Assembly (NCBI RefSeq): GCF_002850745.1
Contig: NZ_KZ559478.1
Span: forward strand, 17,369-81,368
Reading direction: 5' to 3'
Source: Nonomuraea indica
GTDB taxonomy: Bacteria; Actinomycetota; Actinomycetes; Streptosporangiales; Streptosporangiaceae
DNA length: 64,000 nucleotides
Part shown: positions 15,795 through 24,622 of the stretch, piece after piece
How positions within the stretch are numbered: the first letter of the stretch is position 1
How the letters are laid out: every line of letters starts with the position of its first letter
Notes under the pieces: generated by a model
Database searches by the model: none
What the model was told of the DNA's origin: nothing
Seen by the model: the letters and a program-made list of their open reading frames with translations, nothing else
Translations under genes and position numbers: made by a program

Positions 15795-17072
15795 CTATGG
15801 GATCTGAAGCCTGACTGCGCTAGATATAAGCGCGCGTTGAGCAAGATATCGCACTAGTCCGATGTCGTGTCCGATGCTCTGCGCTTCGATGCCGAAAGGA
15901 AGAAGGATGTCGGGGGAACCATCAACTCCATCTTCCTTCGTGTGTACAATCCGGCATCTGAGGTCATATATTCTCATTGCTGCCTGATCCAGCAAGCTAC
16001 TCTGGCGATTATTTGGATCGATTCGCGCCAAGCCATCTATTTTGGATTTGCCGCCGAAGTGCGCCACTCTCTCTGGAGATTCGGAAAGAAAGTCTCTAAT
16101 ATCATCTTCGGTTGCACATCCGCGAATGGTTGCCTTTAGCTGCTCTCTTTCGCTGCCATATCCGCGCCCTTGGCCGCTCGCAAGGCGAAGGATTCTCAAG
16201 ACCCTTCTATCGTCTTCGTAGTCAAGGGTGGGATCCTTCAGTTCGTATCGAAGTCTCTCCACTACTTCTCGCTGGCTATAGAGGGGAAAGTAGTATTCTA
16301 GAACTTGATAGTTGGCCAAGAACTGCAGCAACGGCATGCCGGTGGCAGACCTGGCATACCAGTAGAGCTGCAGAGCGTCGCGGCTATATTCGTTCTTAGG
16401 GACGCATGGCTGAGCTCTTATTCTCCGCGGCCTAGCCTCGCGGAGCTCTGAGGTTGTATCGATTCGCCGAAGGCTGAGAGCGACGCCGTAGTTTAATTCC
16501 AGCTCAAACAGAGCGGAGCTTACGACCGTTTCAAGCACACCTATTGCTTCATCATGGCGATCGGCCTTCACTCCTGATATGCGAACCGTTGTTATGCTCA
16601 TGTGTACCCCGGGCGACATAGCAGCGAAGCGGCTGCTTGCGTCCCCTATTTCCATAACCAGATTGTTATCAGAGATGAAGCCGAGCCGCCATCGATAGGA
16701 ATCCTCGTCCCTCTCCGCACCCTCTAAATGGGTAAGGGTGTATCGCCATCCACCCCTGTCGCCAAGGGGCGTTACGGAGGCTTCGATAACGCCCGAATCG
16801 GCGAACTGGAAGGCGTCATAGTAACCCAGCGCCTTAGCATCCTTCAACGACGATCTCATGCACTCCTTTGCCTGCTCCTTTGAGAAAAGAATAGATCGGC
16901 TCGTCCGACCATTTGGGATGTCGATGCGAAGCGCCACATTGTCCTCCGTAGTTACGGGGACCCACTCGCACGAGATTCCATGTTTCTTGCAGTATGTCTC
17001 AAGCCGAACCCGTCCATCTCTCGGTGAGAGCATCGCTCGCGCAGAATCCTGAGTAAATGCGTAATCATCCAT
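15795..17072 (-). CDS. HEPN-domain protein (ApeA-like), putative RNase
   Basis: 425 residues, in DNA visibly less GC-rich than the AICE core. The C-terminal part is helical and holds MRIYDLRCRIVHTKED; RCRIVH at about 372-377 fits the R-x4-H active site of HEPN ribonucleases. The N-terminal 250 residues are beta-rich (RWRLGFISDNNLVMEIGD) and may sense a trigger. This split resembles ApeA-type abortive-infection proteins; the family assignment is by motif. AGGA 7 bp before the ATG at 17072 decides the start over the GTG at 17078. It stands alone and opens the defence region. Confidence 0.6.
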   Translation of the reverse strand: MDDYAFTQDSARAMLSPRDGRVRLETYCKKHGISCEWVPVTTEDNVALRIDIPNGRTSRSILFSKEQAKECMRSSLKDAKALGYYDAFQFADSGVIEASVTPLGDRGGWRYTLTHLEGAERDEDSYRWRLGFISDNNLVMEIGDASSRFAAMSPGVHMSITTVRISGVKADRHDEAIGVLETVVSSALFELELNYGVALSLRRIDTTSELREARPRRIRAQPCVPKNEYSRDALQLYWYARSATGMPLLQFLANYQVLEYYFPLYSQREVVERLRYELKDPTLDYEDDRRVLRILRLASGQGRGYGSEREQLKATIRGCATEDDIRDFLSESPERVAHFGGKSKIDGLARIDPNNRQSSLLDQAAMRIYDLRCRIVHTKEDGVDGSPDILLPFGIEAQSIGHDIGLVRYLAQRALISSAVRLQIP

Positions 17073-17186
17073 GGTCACTTCCTGGAGACGCGAAGGCTCA
17101 ACATCCTGATCATAAACATGACTGGCCCCTCGTATCAGCGCAATTTCTAAGCGGTGTCCTCATTGATCGATCAGGACCACACTGAT

Positions 17187-17300
17187 CTGCCACGCCGCTT
17201 CCGGTGCTCTCGGGCCTGGCGGCCCTGCGCTCCAGGTCGGCTTGCCACCGGGTATGCGGGTTGCTGTGGTCTGCTGTACAGCAGGGAAGCACAGCAACGC
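17187..17300. repeat. diverged direct repeat, copy A
   Basis: About 110 bp whose blocks recur in order at 17628-17727: CTGCC, CGCC, CTTCCGG, GCTCT, GGCGGCCCTGCGCT and GCTGTACAGC. Copy A carries a perfect 14-bp palindrome CTGCTGTACAGCAG at 17271-17284. The function is unknown. Confidence 0.55.
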
Positions 17301-17627
17301 AGCCTGATCGTCGCGTACGGCGTCACACGGTTGAGCAGTGGCGCCGGCTCTCGACCACGGCCCTCCGCTTGACTCGTAATGAAGTGTTCCCGGTTGCGGC
17401 CGTGACGATCGCTCACTTCGGTACTCGCCGACCATGGTTGGGGCGATCGACGCCGAGGCCCTCCTTCGTCGGGCCGCGGCACCGAGTGACCATGGCTGAG
17501 GTGACAGCAGCGCTGACAGCAACGTCCGCACACGCCGACACATCGGCTCCACCGTCCACACGCGCCTGACCACGCTCTTGATCAGCCGAGCCCGGTGATT
17601 GCTCCGCCTGAAAAGCGGAAGGTCAAG

Positions 17628-17727
17628 CTGCCGCGCCACTTCCGGCGCTCTGGTTTGGCGGCCCTGCGCTTTGGTATGTCATCGGATACACGGCCAGCTG
17701 TACAGCAAGGAGGAACAGCATCATCGC
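17628..17727. repeat. diverged direct repeat, copy B
   Basis: Aligns with copy A with several short gaps. It keeps GGCGGCCCTGCGCT exactly and the 10-bp palindrome GCTGTACAGC at 17697-17706, the inner part of the copy A palindrome. Confidence 0.55.
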
Positions 17728-17826
17728 CTTTGTGATCCACATTATGTCAGCCTGCATCTGCTATCCGACCGGGGGCAAGGCGTTCCCGACCAGTTTCTCG
17801 CTATCGCCAGCGTTCCTCGCCGAACG

Positions 17827-18906
17827 CTATTTGCGAGCATCGATCAGGAGCTGCACTCCGAAGAGTAGTAGGGAGATCGCTGCACCGAGAAGCACGCCTG
17901 AAATAAATAGTGACCGGTTGGCTAGCTGCTCCTGTGCGAAGTCGACCGTCGTTCCAGTCTTTTGTCCAGTTCCACATCCACTCCACCTAAACCCCGGCCC
18001 TGTGGGTGCGGGCTGAGCTCCTTCTATCCTTTCTCCAGCGCTTATTGGCGCTACCTCCGTCGTACATTCGGGAGGATCGGCTAGATCGGGCCCGAGTAGC
18101 ATCGATCCGCGGTCATAATTCTCTGCGAGCTCTTCGATCGACGCTGTTTTGAAATCTTCGAGCTTCCAGACACCCGTCTTAATATTGACATCGGGAGCCC
18201 AGTAGGCTTTTCGGTAGGCCCCTACCCGTGTTACCGGGGTACTCACTATCTCGGCAGATACCATACCCATGTAGACCTCCTCACTTGTCACAGGGTACTG
18301 TGAGCACATTGCGGCTCGAATCATCTGGTCGGCAATCATGGGATTGCTATTCTCGCCGTTGTTGTTCGTCCACGTCTCTACCGATTGCCCCTCCGCCTTG
18401 TAGACGACCTTCTTGTCTAGTTTCACACCTCCCTCCATCGCAAGGGCGTAGGGAAAGCATCCATTGGCCGAATTGCCTGCCCGGCCCGTTACGACAATTA
18501 CCACGTCATAAGCGTTGGAGTTCGGAATGGTTTTTTCTTCTTGTGGAACCTTATAAGAATAGCTGATGTTGAGCGACTTCATTCCAGGCGGCACAAGCAG
18601 AGTGAGCCTACCCCAGGGGTTGTCCGCCCTTGATTGCGTCATCGTTGCGGTAGAGAAGGCGAGCCAGCCGCCGAAGCCGGTGGCTATCGCTAATACGAGC
18701 GAGACGACACCGAGAGAGATACGGCGCTGGTGCGTTCGATTAGGCTTGCCAGTGACTTCAGCGTGGGGAGAGAGCTTGCTAGAGGCGCCGCTCGTCGAGG
18801 ACGCGGGAGTATGGAGTAGGCGGCTCGCTACTGCGATCACGATCAGGACTCGCGCCAGGATGTGCACATGAGGTAGACGATTGGCGGCGAGGATTCGTGC
18901 CATCAC
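17827..18906 (-). CDS. membrane protein of unknown function
   Basis: 359 residues. Hydrophobic segments lie near 65-85 (ISLGVVSLVLAIATGFGGWL) and at the extreme C-terminus (SLFISGVLLGAAISLLLFGVQLLI), with a large region between that contains four cysteines and is probably extracytoplasmic. No enzymatic motif. An additional weaker hydrophobic stretch lies at 17-30. Lower GC than the AICE core. It sits between the HEPN gene and the nuclease set; such two-TM proteins can be effectors in defence loci, but nothing here proves it. Confidence 0.6.
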   Translation of the reverse strand: MMARILAANRLPHVHILARVLIVIAVASRLLHTPASSTSGASSKLSPHAEVTGKPNRTHQRRISLGVVSLVLAIATGFGGWLAFSTATMTQSRADNPWGRLTLLVPPGMKSLNISYSYKVPQEEKTIPNSNAYDVVIVVTGRAGNSANGCFPYALAMEGGVKLDKKVVYKAEGQSVETWTNNNGENSNPMIADQMIRAAMCSQYPVTSEEVYMGMVSAEIVSTPVTRVGAYRKAYWAPDVNIKTGVWKLEDFKTASIEELAENYDRGSMLLGPDLADPPECTTEVAPISAGERIEGAQPAPTGPGFRWSGCGTGQKTGTTVDFAQEQLANRSLFISGVLLGAAISLLLFGVQLLIDARK

Positions 18907-19290
18907 GAGGGTTGACGTCTTCCGCGCTAGTAGACGCGCTTACTTGCTAGAACCCTGCGTCATGGACATCCGAGGAGGGGGATTCCGTCACGGTAGTCAT
19001 TAGAGCTGGGGCAACGGAGCGGCCTGAACGGTCGTGATCTCACTTGACAACAACAGTTCGGCGACAACATCGCTGGCCCTGGGGCGGTTTGTCGTGTTTC
19101 GGCGACCAAGGTGCTTGGAGTCGCCTCACACATCTGCCCGCCCCTCTGACACCCACTACTCCCCGAGCAGTACAACAGCAGTGTGTAGCACCGCGCTGAC
19201 CCGGGCACCCTTGTGAATCACGGGCAACAGCGCGACCACCATGTCGACCGCTGCCAACCGCCTCCCCACGTGTTCACACCGAAGCGCCAC
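18907..19290. other. intergenic region
   Basis: Nothing recognised beyond the upstream region of the leftward membrane-protein gene. Frames here are short and unconvincing. Confidence 0.4.
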
Positions 19291-20055
19291 TCACTTCAGC
19301 CGAGATTGCGTAGCCAGGACGAGGCCGCGCAACTCGGCCGGCGTTGGCCAGGGTGCAGAGCGATGGATCATCCGATGGCAGTTCGAGCAGATCAGAACCA
19401 GGTCATCGAGACTTGTTGTAGTGGGTCCCGAGACGTGTAGGGGGATCACGTGATGACACTCGATGTAGCCAGCTCCACGTGGACCGTAAGCTCGTTCGAA
19501 GTCGAATGAACATACTTCGCAGGCGAGAGTGCCGGCTCGGCCAAGGACAGACTTGATCTTTGCGGTGCGCAACTTGCTATCACGCTCCCGTGCTACATGC
19601 TGACGCAGCAGGAGCCGCCCCTCAGGCGCACTCACACCCTCGTCGTCTTCTTCTGCTACCTGAGGCAACCTTGTCAGCGCACCGCTGTCCAGACCCGCCC
19701 GAAGCGCTTCAGCAGCAGCGTGCATGACCGCCGGACGCTCTAGGAAGGCGTCAAGGACCTTGCCATCAAGTTTGTTGCCCTTGGTCTGCTTGCCTGTGTA
19801 CTCGGAATGCTGCGTGGCAATGTCCCAGGTTTTGCGAGCCACGCCGGCCGGGTTGCGGAACGTCTCGCCGCGCTTCTGTTCCGGGTGTAGAGGGAGTAGC
19901 TGCAGCAGTCGCGACAGCTCGATAACGTCACGATGATCTGACCGGAGCCCGCGCCAACCGTGCGACCGGAGGAGGTCGCACGCAAGAACGATCTCGTCCC
20001 ACACCCACGCAGGATTGCCCTGCCGACTGCCTCTGCTGGTGCCTGTGATCGTCAT
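19291..20055 (-). CDS. HNH endonuclease (McrA-type)
   Basis: 254 residues from the start at 20055. The C-terminal HNH fold has a zinc pair CEVC, ECHHVIPLHVSG (first His pair), TSLDDLVLICSNCHRMIHR (Asn/His and second Cys pair). The N-terminal 150 residues likely bind DNA or recognise a modified base, as in McrA-like restriction enzymes. It is last in a minus-strand series with Vsr, GIY-YIG and the m5C methyltransferase. Either it or the GIY-YIG protein could be the restriction enzyme. Confidence 0.8.
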   Translation of the reverse strand: MTITGTSRGSRQGNPAWVWDEIVLACDLLRSHGWRGLRSDHRDVIELSRLLQLLPLHPEQKRGETFRNPAGVARKTWDIATQHSEYTGKQTKGNKLDGKVLDAFLERPAVMHAAAEALRAGLDSGALTRLPQVAEEDDEGVSAPEGRLLLRQHVARERDSKLRTAKIKSVLGRAGTLACEVCSFDFERAYGPRGAGYIECHHVIPLHVSGPTTTSLDDLVLICSNCHRMIHRSAPWPTPAELRGLVLATQSRLK

Positions 20056-20234
20056 GCCAGCGAGACTACGGGTTGCAACCGACATTCGCTCAGGCGAAGA
20101 CGCAACGAGGGCAAGTCCCGGCTACAAACGACCACAAGCACTGTTGGATCAGAGCGACGACCGCTCGAAGTCGTGGCTGGATCCCGGTTGCAAGCAGGCA
20201 GTCGTACGCCAGCGGGTGCTGTCATGTACGCCGC

Positions 20235-20666
20235 TCAGCTATTCGGACCGACGCGGCGGGCTGACACGATGGCCGCAATCTTCTTGGCCGCCTCCAGAGA
20301 ATCCTCGTGCTCCCAGACGACGACCAAGCGCCAGCCAGCCTCCGCCAGCGCCGTCTCTAGCTCAAGGTCACGATCTCGATTCCGCTGGATCTTCGCTTCC
20401 CAGTACTCGCGATTAGCCCGCGGGAGCCGTAGGTGCTCCTCACATCCGTGCCAATAGCATCCCCGCACCTCCACGCAGACCTTGACCGGCCGGAACAGCA
20501 CATCCGCCGTCCGACGAACCGACGGGATGGGACGCGCGCACACTCGGTACCGCAGACCAAGGGCATGAAGGGCACGCCGAAGCGCCAACTCAGGCCCCGT
20601 GTCCCGACTCCTATTGCCCTGCATCGCCTTCCGCGTAGCTGGCGAGCTTGCCCACGAATCAGCCAC
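20235..20666 (-). CDS. vsr: very short patch repair endonuclease (Vsr)
   Basis: 143 residues, the normal length. It opens with the usual MQGNRSRDTGPELALRRALH segment, has the catalytic Asp in RRTADVLF, and the VRGCYWHGCEEH zinc/active region. Vsr nicks 5' to the T of T:G mismatches formed by deamination of 5-methylcytosine, so it belongs with the adjacent m5C methyltransferase. The gap to the GIY-YIG gene is 23 bp. Confidence 0.93.
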   Translation of the reverse strand: MADSWASSPATRKAMQGNRSRDTGPELALRRALHALGLRYRVCARPIPSVRRTADVLFRPVKVCVEVRGCYWHGCEEHLRLPRANREYWEAKIQRNRDRDLELETALAEAGWRLVVVWEHEDSLEAAKKIAAIVSARRVGPNS

Positions 20667-20689
20667 ACACTAAGCGTAGCCGTCTTGCT

Positions 20690-21508
20690 TTACTCTCCAT
20701 CCAACGTCACATCGAAGAGTTCGTCCATGTCAGTTGACCCTTCGGGATCATCCTCTTCAACAAGAACCTGGCCAATAAGCTTGCTGGCGTCGATAGCAGA
20801 CGGATCCGGCTCTGGTCTACCTTCCACGTACGCAAGCCGTGTCGCGGCGAGATACGTCAGCCGGATAGCCTGGATAAGGAGCACTCTTCGCAGCCCAGTC
20901 GACACTTCACCTCGCTCGTGAGCCACAGCGGACAAGCGGGCGAGCATATCCGCGCGACGAGCAATCCGCGTATCTGGATGACCACGCTCTCGACGAAGCT
21001 CTGGGGTCACAAGCTTGAAGCGGCGAGACGGCGGCAGCTCTATAGGAGAGTCACTCTTGGGCGGAATCTTTTCATTGAGAATCGCTTTGAACTTGGAATT
21101 TTCGATAGCATGGAGATACGCGGAGTACTCCACCTCGTCAAGCAATCTCTTGGCCTCGGCGTCGCTAGTGCCCCTTCCCTGCAGGTCCCAGAGTGGCCAC
21201 AGCTCGAGTTCAGCGACTTCGAAAACATCGAGGATTCGCATGGCGACCGCGTCTGTGCGCTGATTAGTGAGATGACGCTTGACTCTTCCGGCTAACCGCT
21301 CATTGGTTTGCCCCACGTAGATTGGCTCGCCATCGTAGTCAAAGAACGCATAGACCCCCCACTTGGAGCCGCCCCACTTACGCCCTTGGTCGTCCACCTC
21401 TTGAAGAGCCTTATCGAGCTCCTTACGGAAGTCCTGCACTATGGGCGCAGGAAGATCCTTTTTAGCAGGCTTGTTACCTACACGATTCGTCCTACCACCA
21501 ATGGTCAA
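20690..21508 (-). CDS. GIY-YIG nuclease
   Basis: 272 residues. The domain lies at about 45-110: WGVYAFFDYDGEPIYVGQTNERLAGRVKRHL carries both signature triplets (GVY and YVG) and the following Arg. A long helical C-terminus follows (residues 110-272), rich in Arg/Glu and Ser/Pro. As a gene between an m5C methyltransferase and Vsr it is a good candidate restriction enzyme of that methyltransferase. It is also possible that it is an accessory repair nuclease. Confidence 0.8.
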   Translation of the reverse strand: MTIGGRTNRVGNKPAKKDLPAPIVQDFRKELDKALQEVDDQGRKWGGSKWGVYAFFDYDGEPIYVGQTNERLAGRVKRHLTNQRTDAVAMRILDVFEVAELELWPLWDLQGRGTSDAEAKRLLDEVEYSAYLHAIENSKFKAILNEKIPPKSDSPIELPPSRRFKLVTPELRRERGHPDTRIARRADMLARLSAVAHERGEVSTGLRRVLLIQAIRLTYLAATRLAYVEGRPEPDPSAIDASKLIGQVLVEEDDPEGSTDMDELFDVTLDGE

Positions 21509-21640
21509 CGCAGGCCCTCACGTCCGCAACCAAGATCCGTCCACTGCCGCGCACCAACGTAACGGGTGTCACTCGCACAGACAACAGGACACAGCGGTGC
21601 GGCACCCGCCCATGCTGGGCGAGGGCCGCATCAGGACCGC

Positions 21641-22822
21641 TCACACAGCGACGGCCGGCGTCTCAGTGAATTTGCCAGCAACCAGCGGAGCTAGGTAGTG
21701 CTCAGCGAGCCACTGAACGGCGTTGACACAGACGGCATCGCCGAATCCGTACAGAGCTTGGTTCCGCCGCAGGCCATCCAGGCGATAATCATCAGCTCCC
21801 ATGAGCCTTGCGTACTCACGTGCGGTCATCCAGCGGACACGAACTCGACCATGACCGGCCTCCACGAGAGCCTGCTTCGACGATCCTCCGCGCGCTGTTC
21901 GCAGACAACCAGCTACGTCGTCCGCGCGAATCTCCCACATCGGCACGCCATTGCGAGTCCGCCTGTAGGCCGTGCGATACGAGATAGTCTTCGCAGCTCG
22001 CATCAACTGAAGCCTCTGATCCTGGATTGGCGATAGAGAGTTCAGAAACGCGGCGCTTCGCGCCTCATCCCACCATTGAGCGTCTTCCGCCGAGAGCTTC
22101 TCAACAATCTCTGAAAGGCCCGCCTTCTTCAAGGCGGGCGGATCGGGAAGATCAGCTTGATGCATCCTCAGATCGTCTGTTGAGAAAATCGCATCAAGCC
22201 ACACCGGCCGCAAGGTCCTGTTCGGAACACCGACGCTGGGCGGCGGGTCCATTGTGCCGACTATGAATAGCCGAGGCCGAGACTGAGGGACGAAGCGCCG
22301 TGCGTCGAGCGTGAGGACATCGACGGAGTAATCCAAGTCGTTCAACGCCTCTACCGCGGCCACCAAGTCGGCCCCTTTGTGACTGGTGGCGAGTCCAACC
22401 ACATTCTCAAGGGCAACAGTCCTCGGCCGTCGCTCCTTCATTTCTTCGAGAACCCTCACAAATTCCATGAATGTTCCCGACTCTTTGCCTGCAAGCCCTC
22501 TGCGCCATCCAGCAAGCGATAGATCGGTGCAGGGGAACGACGCCCAGGCAAGGCCAAGATTGTCTGGCATATCGACACCCTTGACATCGGCAACACTGTC
22601 CGTAACGTATGTATGCCGGTCTGGGTCATCTTGAAAGTGACGCGTATACATTTCGTGCTTGTCCGCGTCGATATCGTTCGCCCAAACGACGCGGAACCCC
22701 GCTTGCTCAAGGCCCAGCCTGACCAACCCGATGCCCGCGAAGAACTCAGCGACTGTGGGCATTCCGTCCGGTGCCCTCTCCTCGGCGGCATGCTCCGGAG
22801 CAATGGTCACGGTGCTGACCAT
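21641..22822 (-). CDS. DNA (cytosine-5) methyltransferase
   Basis: 393 residues from the start at 22822. Motif I is EFFAGIGLVRLGLEQ, motif IV is the PCTD Cys loop, motif VI is ENVVG, motif VIII is QSRPRLF, and motif X is GFGDAVCV near the C-terminus. The target recognition region between VIII and X is short. An earlier in-frame start (22906) adds 28 residues rich in Cys/Ser; the internal ATG is the more usual N-terminus. It heads the Vsr/GIY-YIG/HNH series and is divergent from the 23.8-28.7 kb operon. Confidence 0.9.
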   Translation of the reverse strand: MVSTVTIAPEHAAEERAPDGMPTVAEFFAGIGLVRLGLEQAGFRVVWANDIDADKHEMYTRHFQDDPDRHTYVTDSVADVKGVDMPDNLGLAWASFPCTDLSLAGWRRGLAGKESGTFMEFVRVLEEMKERRPRTVALENVVGLATSHKGADLVAAVEALNDLDYSVDVLTLDARRFVPQSRPRLFIVGTMDPPPSVGVPNRTLRPVWLDAIFSTDDLRMHQADLPDPPALKKAGLSEIVEKLSAEDAQWWDEARSAAFLNSLSPIQDQRLQLMRAAKTISYRTAYRRTRNGVPMWEIRADDVAGCLRTARGGSSKQALVEAGHGRVRVRWMTAREYARLMGADDYRLDGLRRNQALYGFGDAVCVNAVQWLAEHYLAPLVAGKFTETPAVAV

Positions 22823-23779
22823 ACGACAGCCTCCCCTTCTGCCCCCAGTCGCTACCGACTGCGAGTCTTGATCGGCAACACTCTCGCAAGCCTCACACCT
22901 GCTCACTCGTTCTACACATCGGCACCGACAAGCCCATCAGCACCTAGCTGCTGAGACGTCAAGACGCCGAGGTGTTCGATGAGCTACACCGTATCGCGTG
23001 GGACATGACCTGTGTCGTTACACCTCGTGGGCTGTGGATGACTCCTGCGCACACCCGAAGCTCGAAAGCTCCAAACAGCCTCCGCCGTCACTGCTGCCTG
23101 GAACACAATACGATCGTCAACTCCTCACAAGTGCGCCAGAGCGAACGATGGCCCCAACCTGGGCATCCCAGAGTCGTCCCGCTGCGGTGGAGACTTGATC
23201 TCTTGAGAAGATCGAGCCTCATGCCAGGCAAGCCTCCGCACCCGCCGAGCTGCGCCGTCGACCGGTGCGGATCGTCGCCGAGGTGCGACCGGATTGCCCA
23301 ACCGAGTCGACGGCCGCCACGGACAGAGCTGGTCGCACGCCGCACTGGTGCGAGAGCGGGGCCGTGTCAACCCCGAGATCGCGATCTGGATAGCGGTGCT
23401 CAACAACACCATCCTGGACAGTACAGCGCCAACGATCGGCTGCCGCCTGTCACATTCGCACAAGGTGATCGAGAGGGGGTAAGCCGCAGCGGTCCTGTTG
23501 AGGACCGCTGCGGCATGGGGCCGTGTCCTCGTTTCCAGGCGATTTCCACATGCTTGCTGTCACACATGTGGCGAGGTGTGGACAAAACCGGCAAGTGACC
23601 GTAGAGGTCATGGTGGGAGACTCGCAATCCGCCCGTTCTGTCGTTCAAGAGCAGTACCGTGAGAAGCAAAGCCCCGACAGGTAAGCCCCTGCTCACCTAT
23701 ACGGGTGGCGAGGTCGACGCAAATGGGCGGCCAGAGAGCCTACGGGCACTGCCCGTGGTGTACATGAGGGAGATTGAGT
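22823..23779. other. divergent intergenic region with a hairpin
   Basis: About 950 bp without convincing genes. A 62-codon frame ending at 23482 (VNPEIAIWIAVLNNTILDST...) looks like a leftover C-terminus and is followed directly by a perfect hairpin at 23483-23514. The 3' part, 23515-23779, is the probable promoter region of the rightward operon. Confidence 0.4.
23483..23514. terminator. perfect 13-bp hairpin, terminator-like
   Basis: GCCGCAGCGGTCC (23483-23495) pairs perfectly with its complement at 23502-23514 around a 6-nt loop. There is no T tract, which is usual for GC-rich actinobacterial terminators. It begins right after a TAA at 23480, hinting at the end of a lost gene. Confidence 0.5.
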
Positions 23780-24622
23780 GTGGACGCTGAAGACTCGATG
23801 CCCTGTAGGCATGCCGGCGCACCTCCACAGCCGGTCGTCGATTCGGTCATCGCTCTCATCCGGAATCTAGGAGCTGAAAGCGCCCTTCTCGGTCAATACG
23901 GGTTGTCCTCGCAGGAGTACAACGCCGCTCTGCCCGCAGCCGTCGAAGGTCTTCGAGGCAGCATGAGCGCTAGCGTCCAGGACCGGAAGGCTTTTCTCGG
24001 CACCCTCTTTCAGTACATGCTCGACAAGGGCGCGATCAGCGGCCTTGAGAGGCCGCGGTACGGTGACGACACCGTGTATCGTCTGAAGATCAGCGGCTTT
24101 GGAGACGTCGCTGTTATCCAGAAAGGCTGTCCGGACGGAGCTCACAGCAGTGTCCGTTGGTCGGCTCCGACATGGGCACAGGAAACGTACCTGTGGTGGT
24201 TGTGTGACAGTATGCGTTACGAGCCTGGCGAACACCTTTCGAAGGGCGTCAACCGCCTCCGCCAAAGGTTCTTCGGCGACTACCCGGACACAGTCGACGG
24301 TGTGATCTTCCATAATCATCTCTGTGGAACGAACCAGCGGATCTGCCCGAAGATCGACAACTCGATTAGACTCGACGCCGTCGACGTCCCTCCACCTTGC
24401 ATTTACGTGATGCCGGACCGCATGGATGGCGCGTTCGAATGGAACTGGGACGGCAGCCAACACCGGTTCTTCCCACGAGTCCTGCTCAGTGCGTTCGGAA
24501 TCTCGTCGGAGCAGGCACCCTTCTTCACCGGCTACATCGGGTTCCAAAGACGGGGAGGAACCCCTCGCGCCACAATCACCTCTCGTTTCGGCGCCGGCCG
24601 CGCTACCACCTTTAGGAACTGA
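23780..24622 (+). CDS. unknown protein, first gene of the ParB/SNF2/DUF3883 operon
   Basis: 280 residues, not recognised. The C-terminal half has tidy conserved-looking blocks: YRLKISGFGDVAVIQKGCPD, WAQETYLWWLCDSM, LSKGVNRLRQRFF, FFPRVLLSAFGI. The WAQETYLWWLC and GVNRLR blocks resemble core helices of restriction-type enzymes, but I cannot place active-site residues. GAGGGAG lies 8 bp before the GTG at 23780, so that is chosen over the TTG at 23774. Its stop TGA shares a base with the next ATG. It could be a nuclease or specificity subunit. Confidence 0.6.
   Translation: MDAEDSMPCRHAGAPPQPVVDSVIALIRNLGAESALLGQYGLSSQEYNAALPAAVEGLRGSMSASVQDRKAFLGTLFQYMLDKGAISGLERPRYGDDTVYRLKISGFGDVAVIQKGCPDGAHSSVRWSAPTWAQETYLWWLCDSMRYEPGEHLSKGVNRLRQRFFGDYPDTVDGVIFHNHLCGTNQRICPKIDNSIRLDAVDVPPPCIYVMPDRMDGAFEWNWDGSQHRFFPRVLLSAFGISSEQAPFFTGYIGFQRRGGTPRATITSRFGAGRATTFRN

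Larger units (their letters stand above)
17079..17826. other. gene-poor region with a diverged direct repeat
   Basis: No credible coding sequence. Several overlapping frames give Arg/Ser/Pro-rich products of the shadow kind. It contains the repeat pair 17187-17300 and 17628-17727 described separately. The 13-bp region at 17157-17178 (GTCCT...TGATCGATCA...GGAC) is a weak inverted repeat. Confidence 0.5.

Noticed and set aside
17160..17639. 159-residue minus frame in the repeat region
   Set aside because: Arg/Ser/Pro-rich and spans both repeat copies; no motif or start signal.
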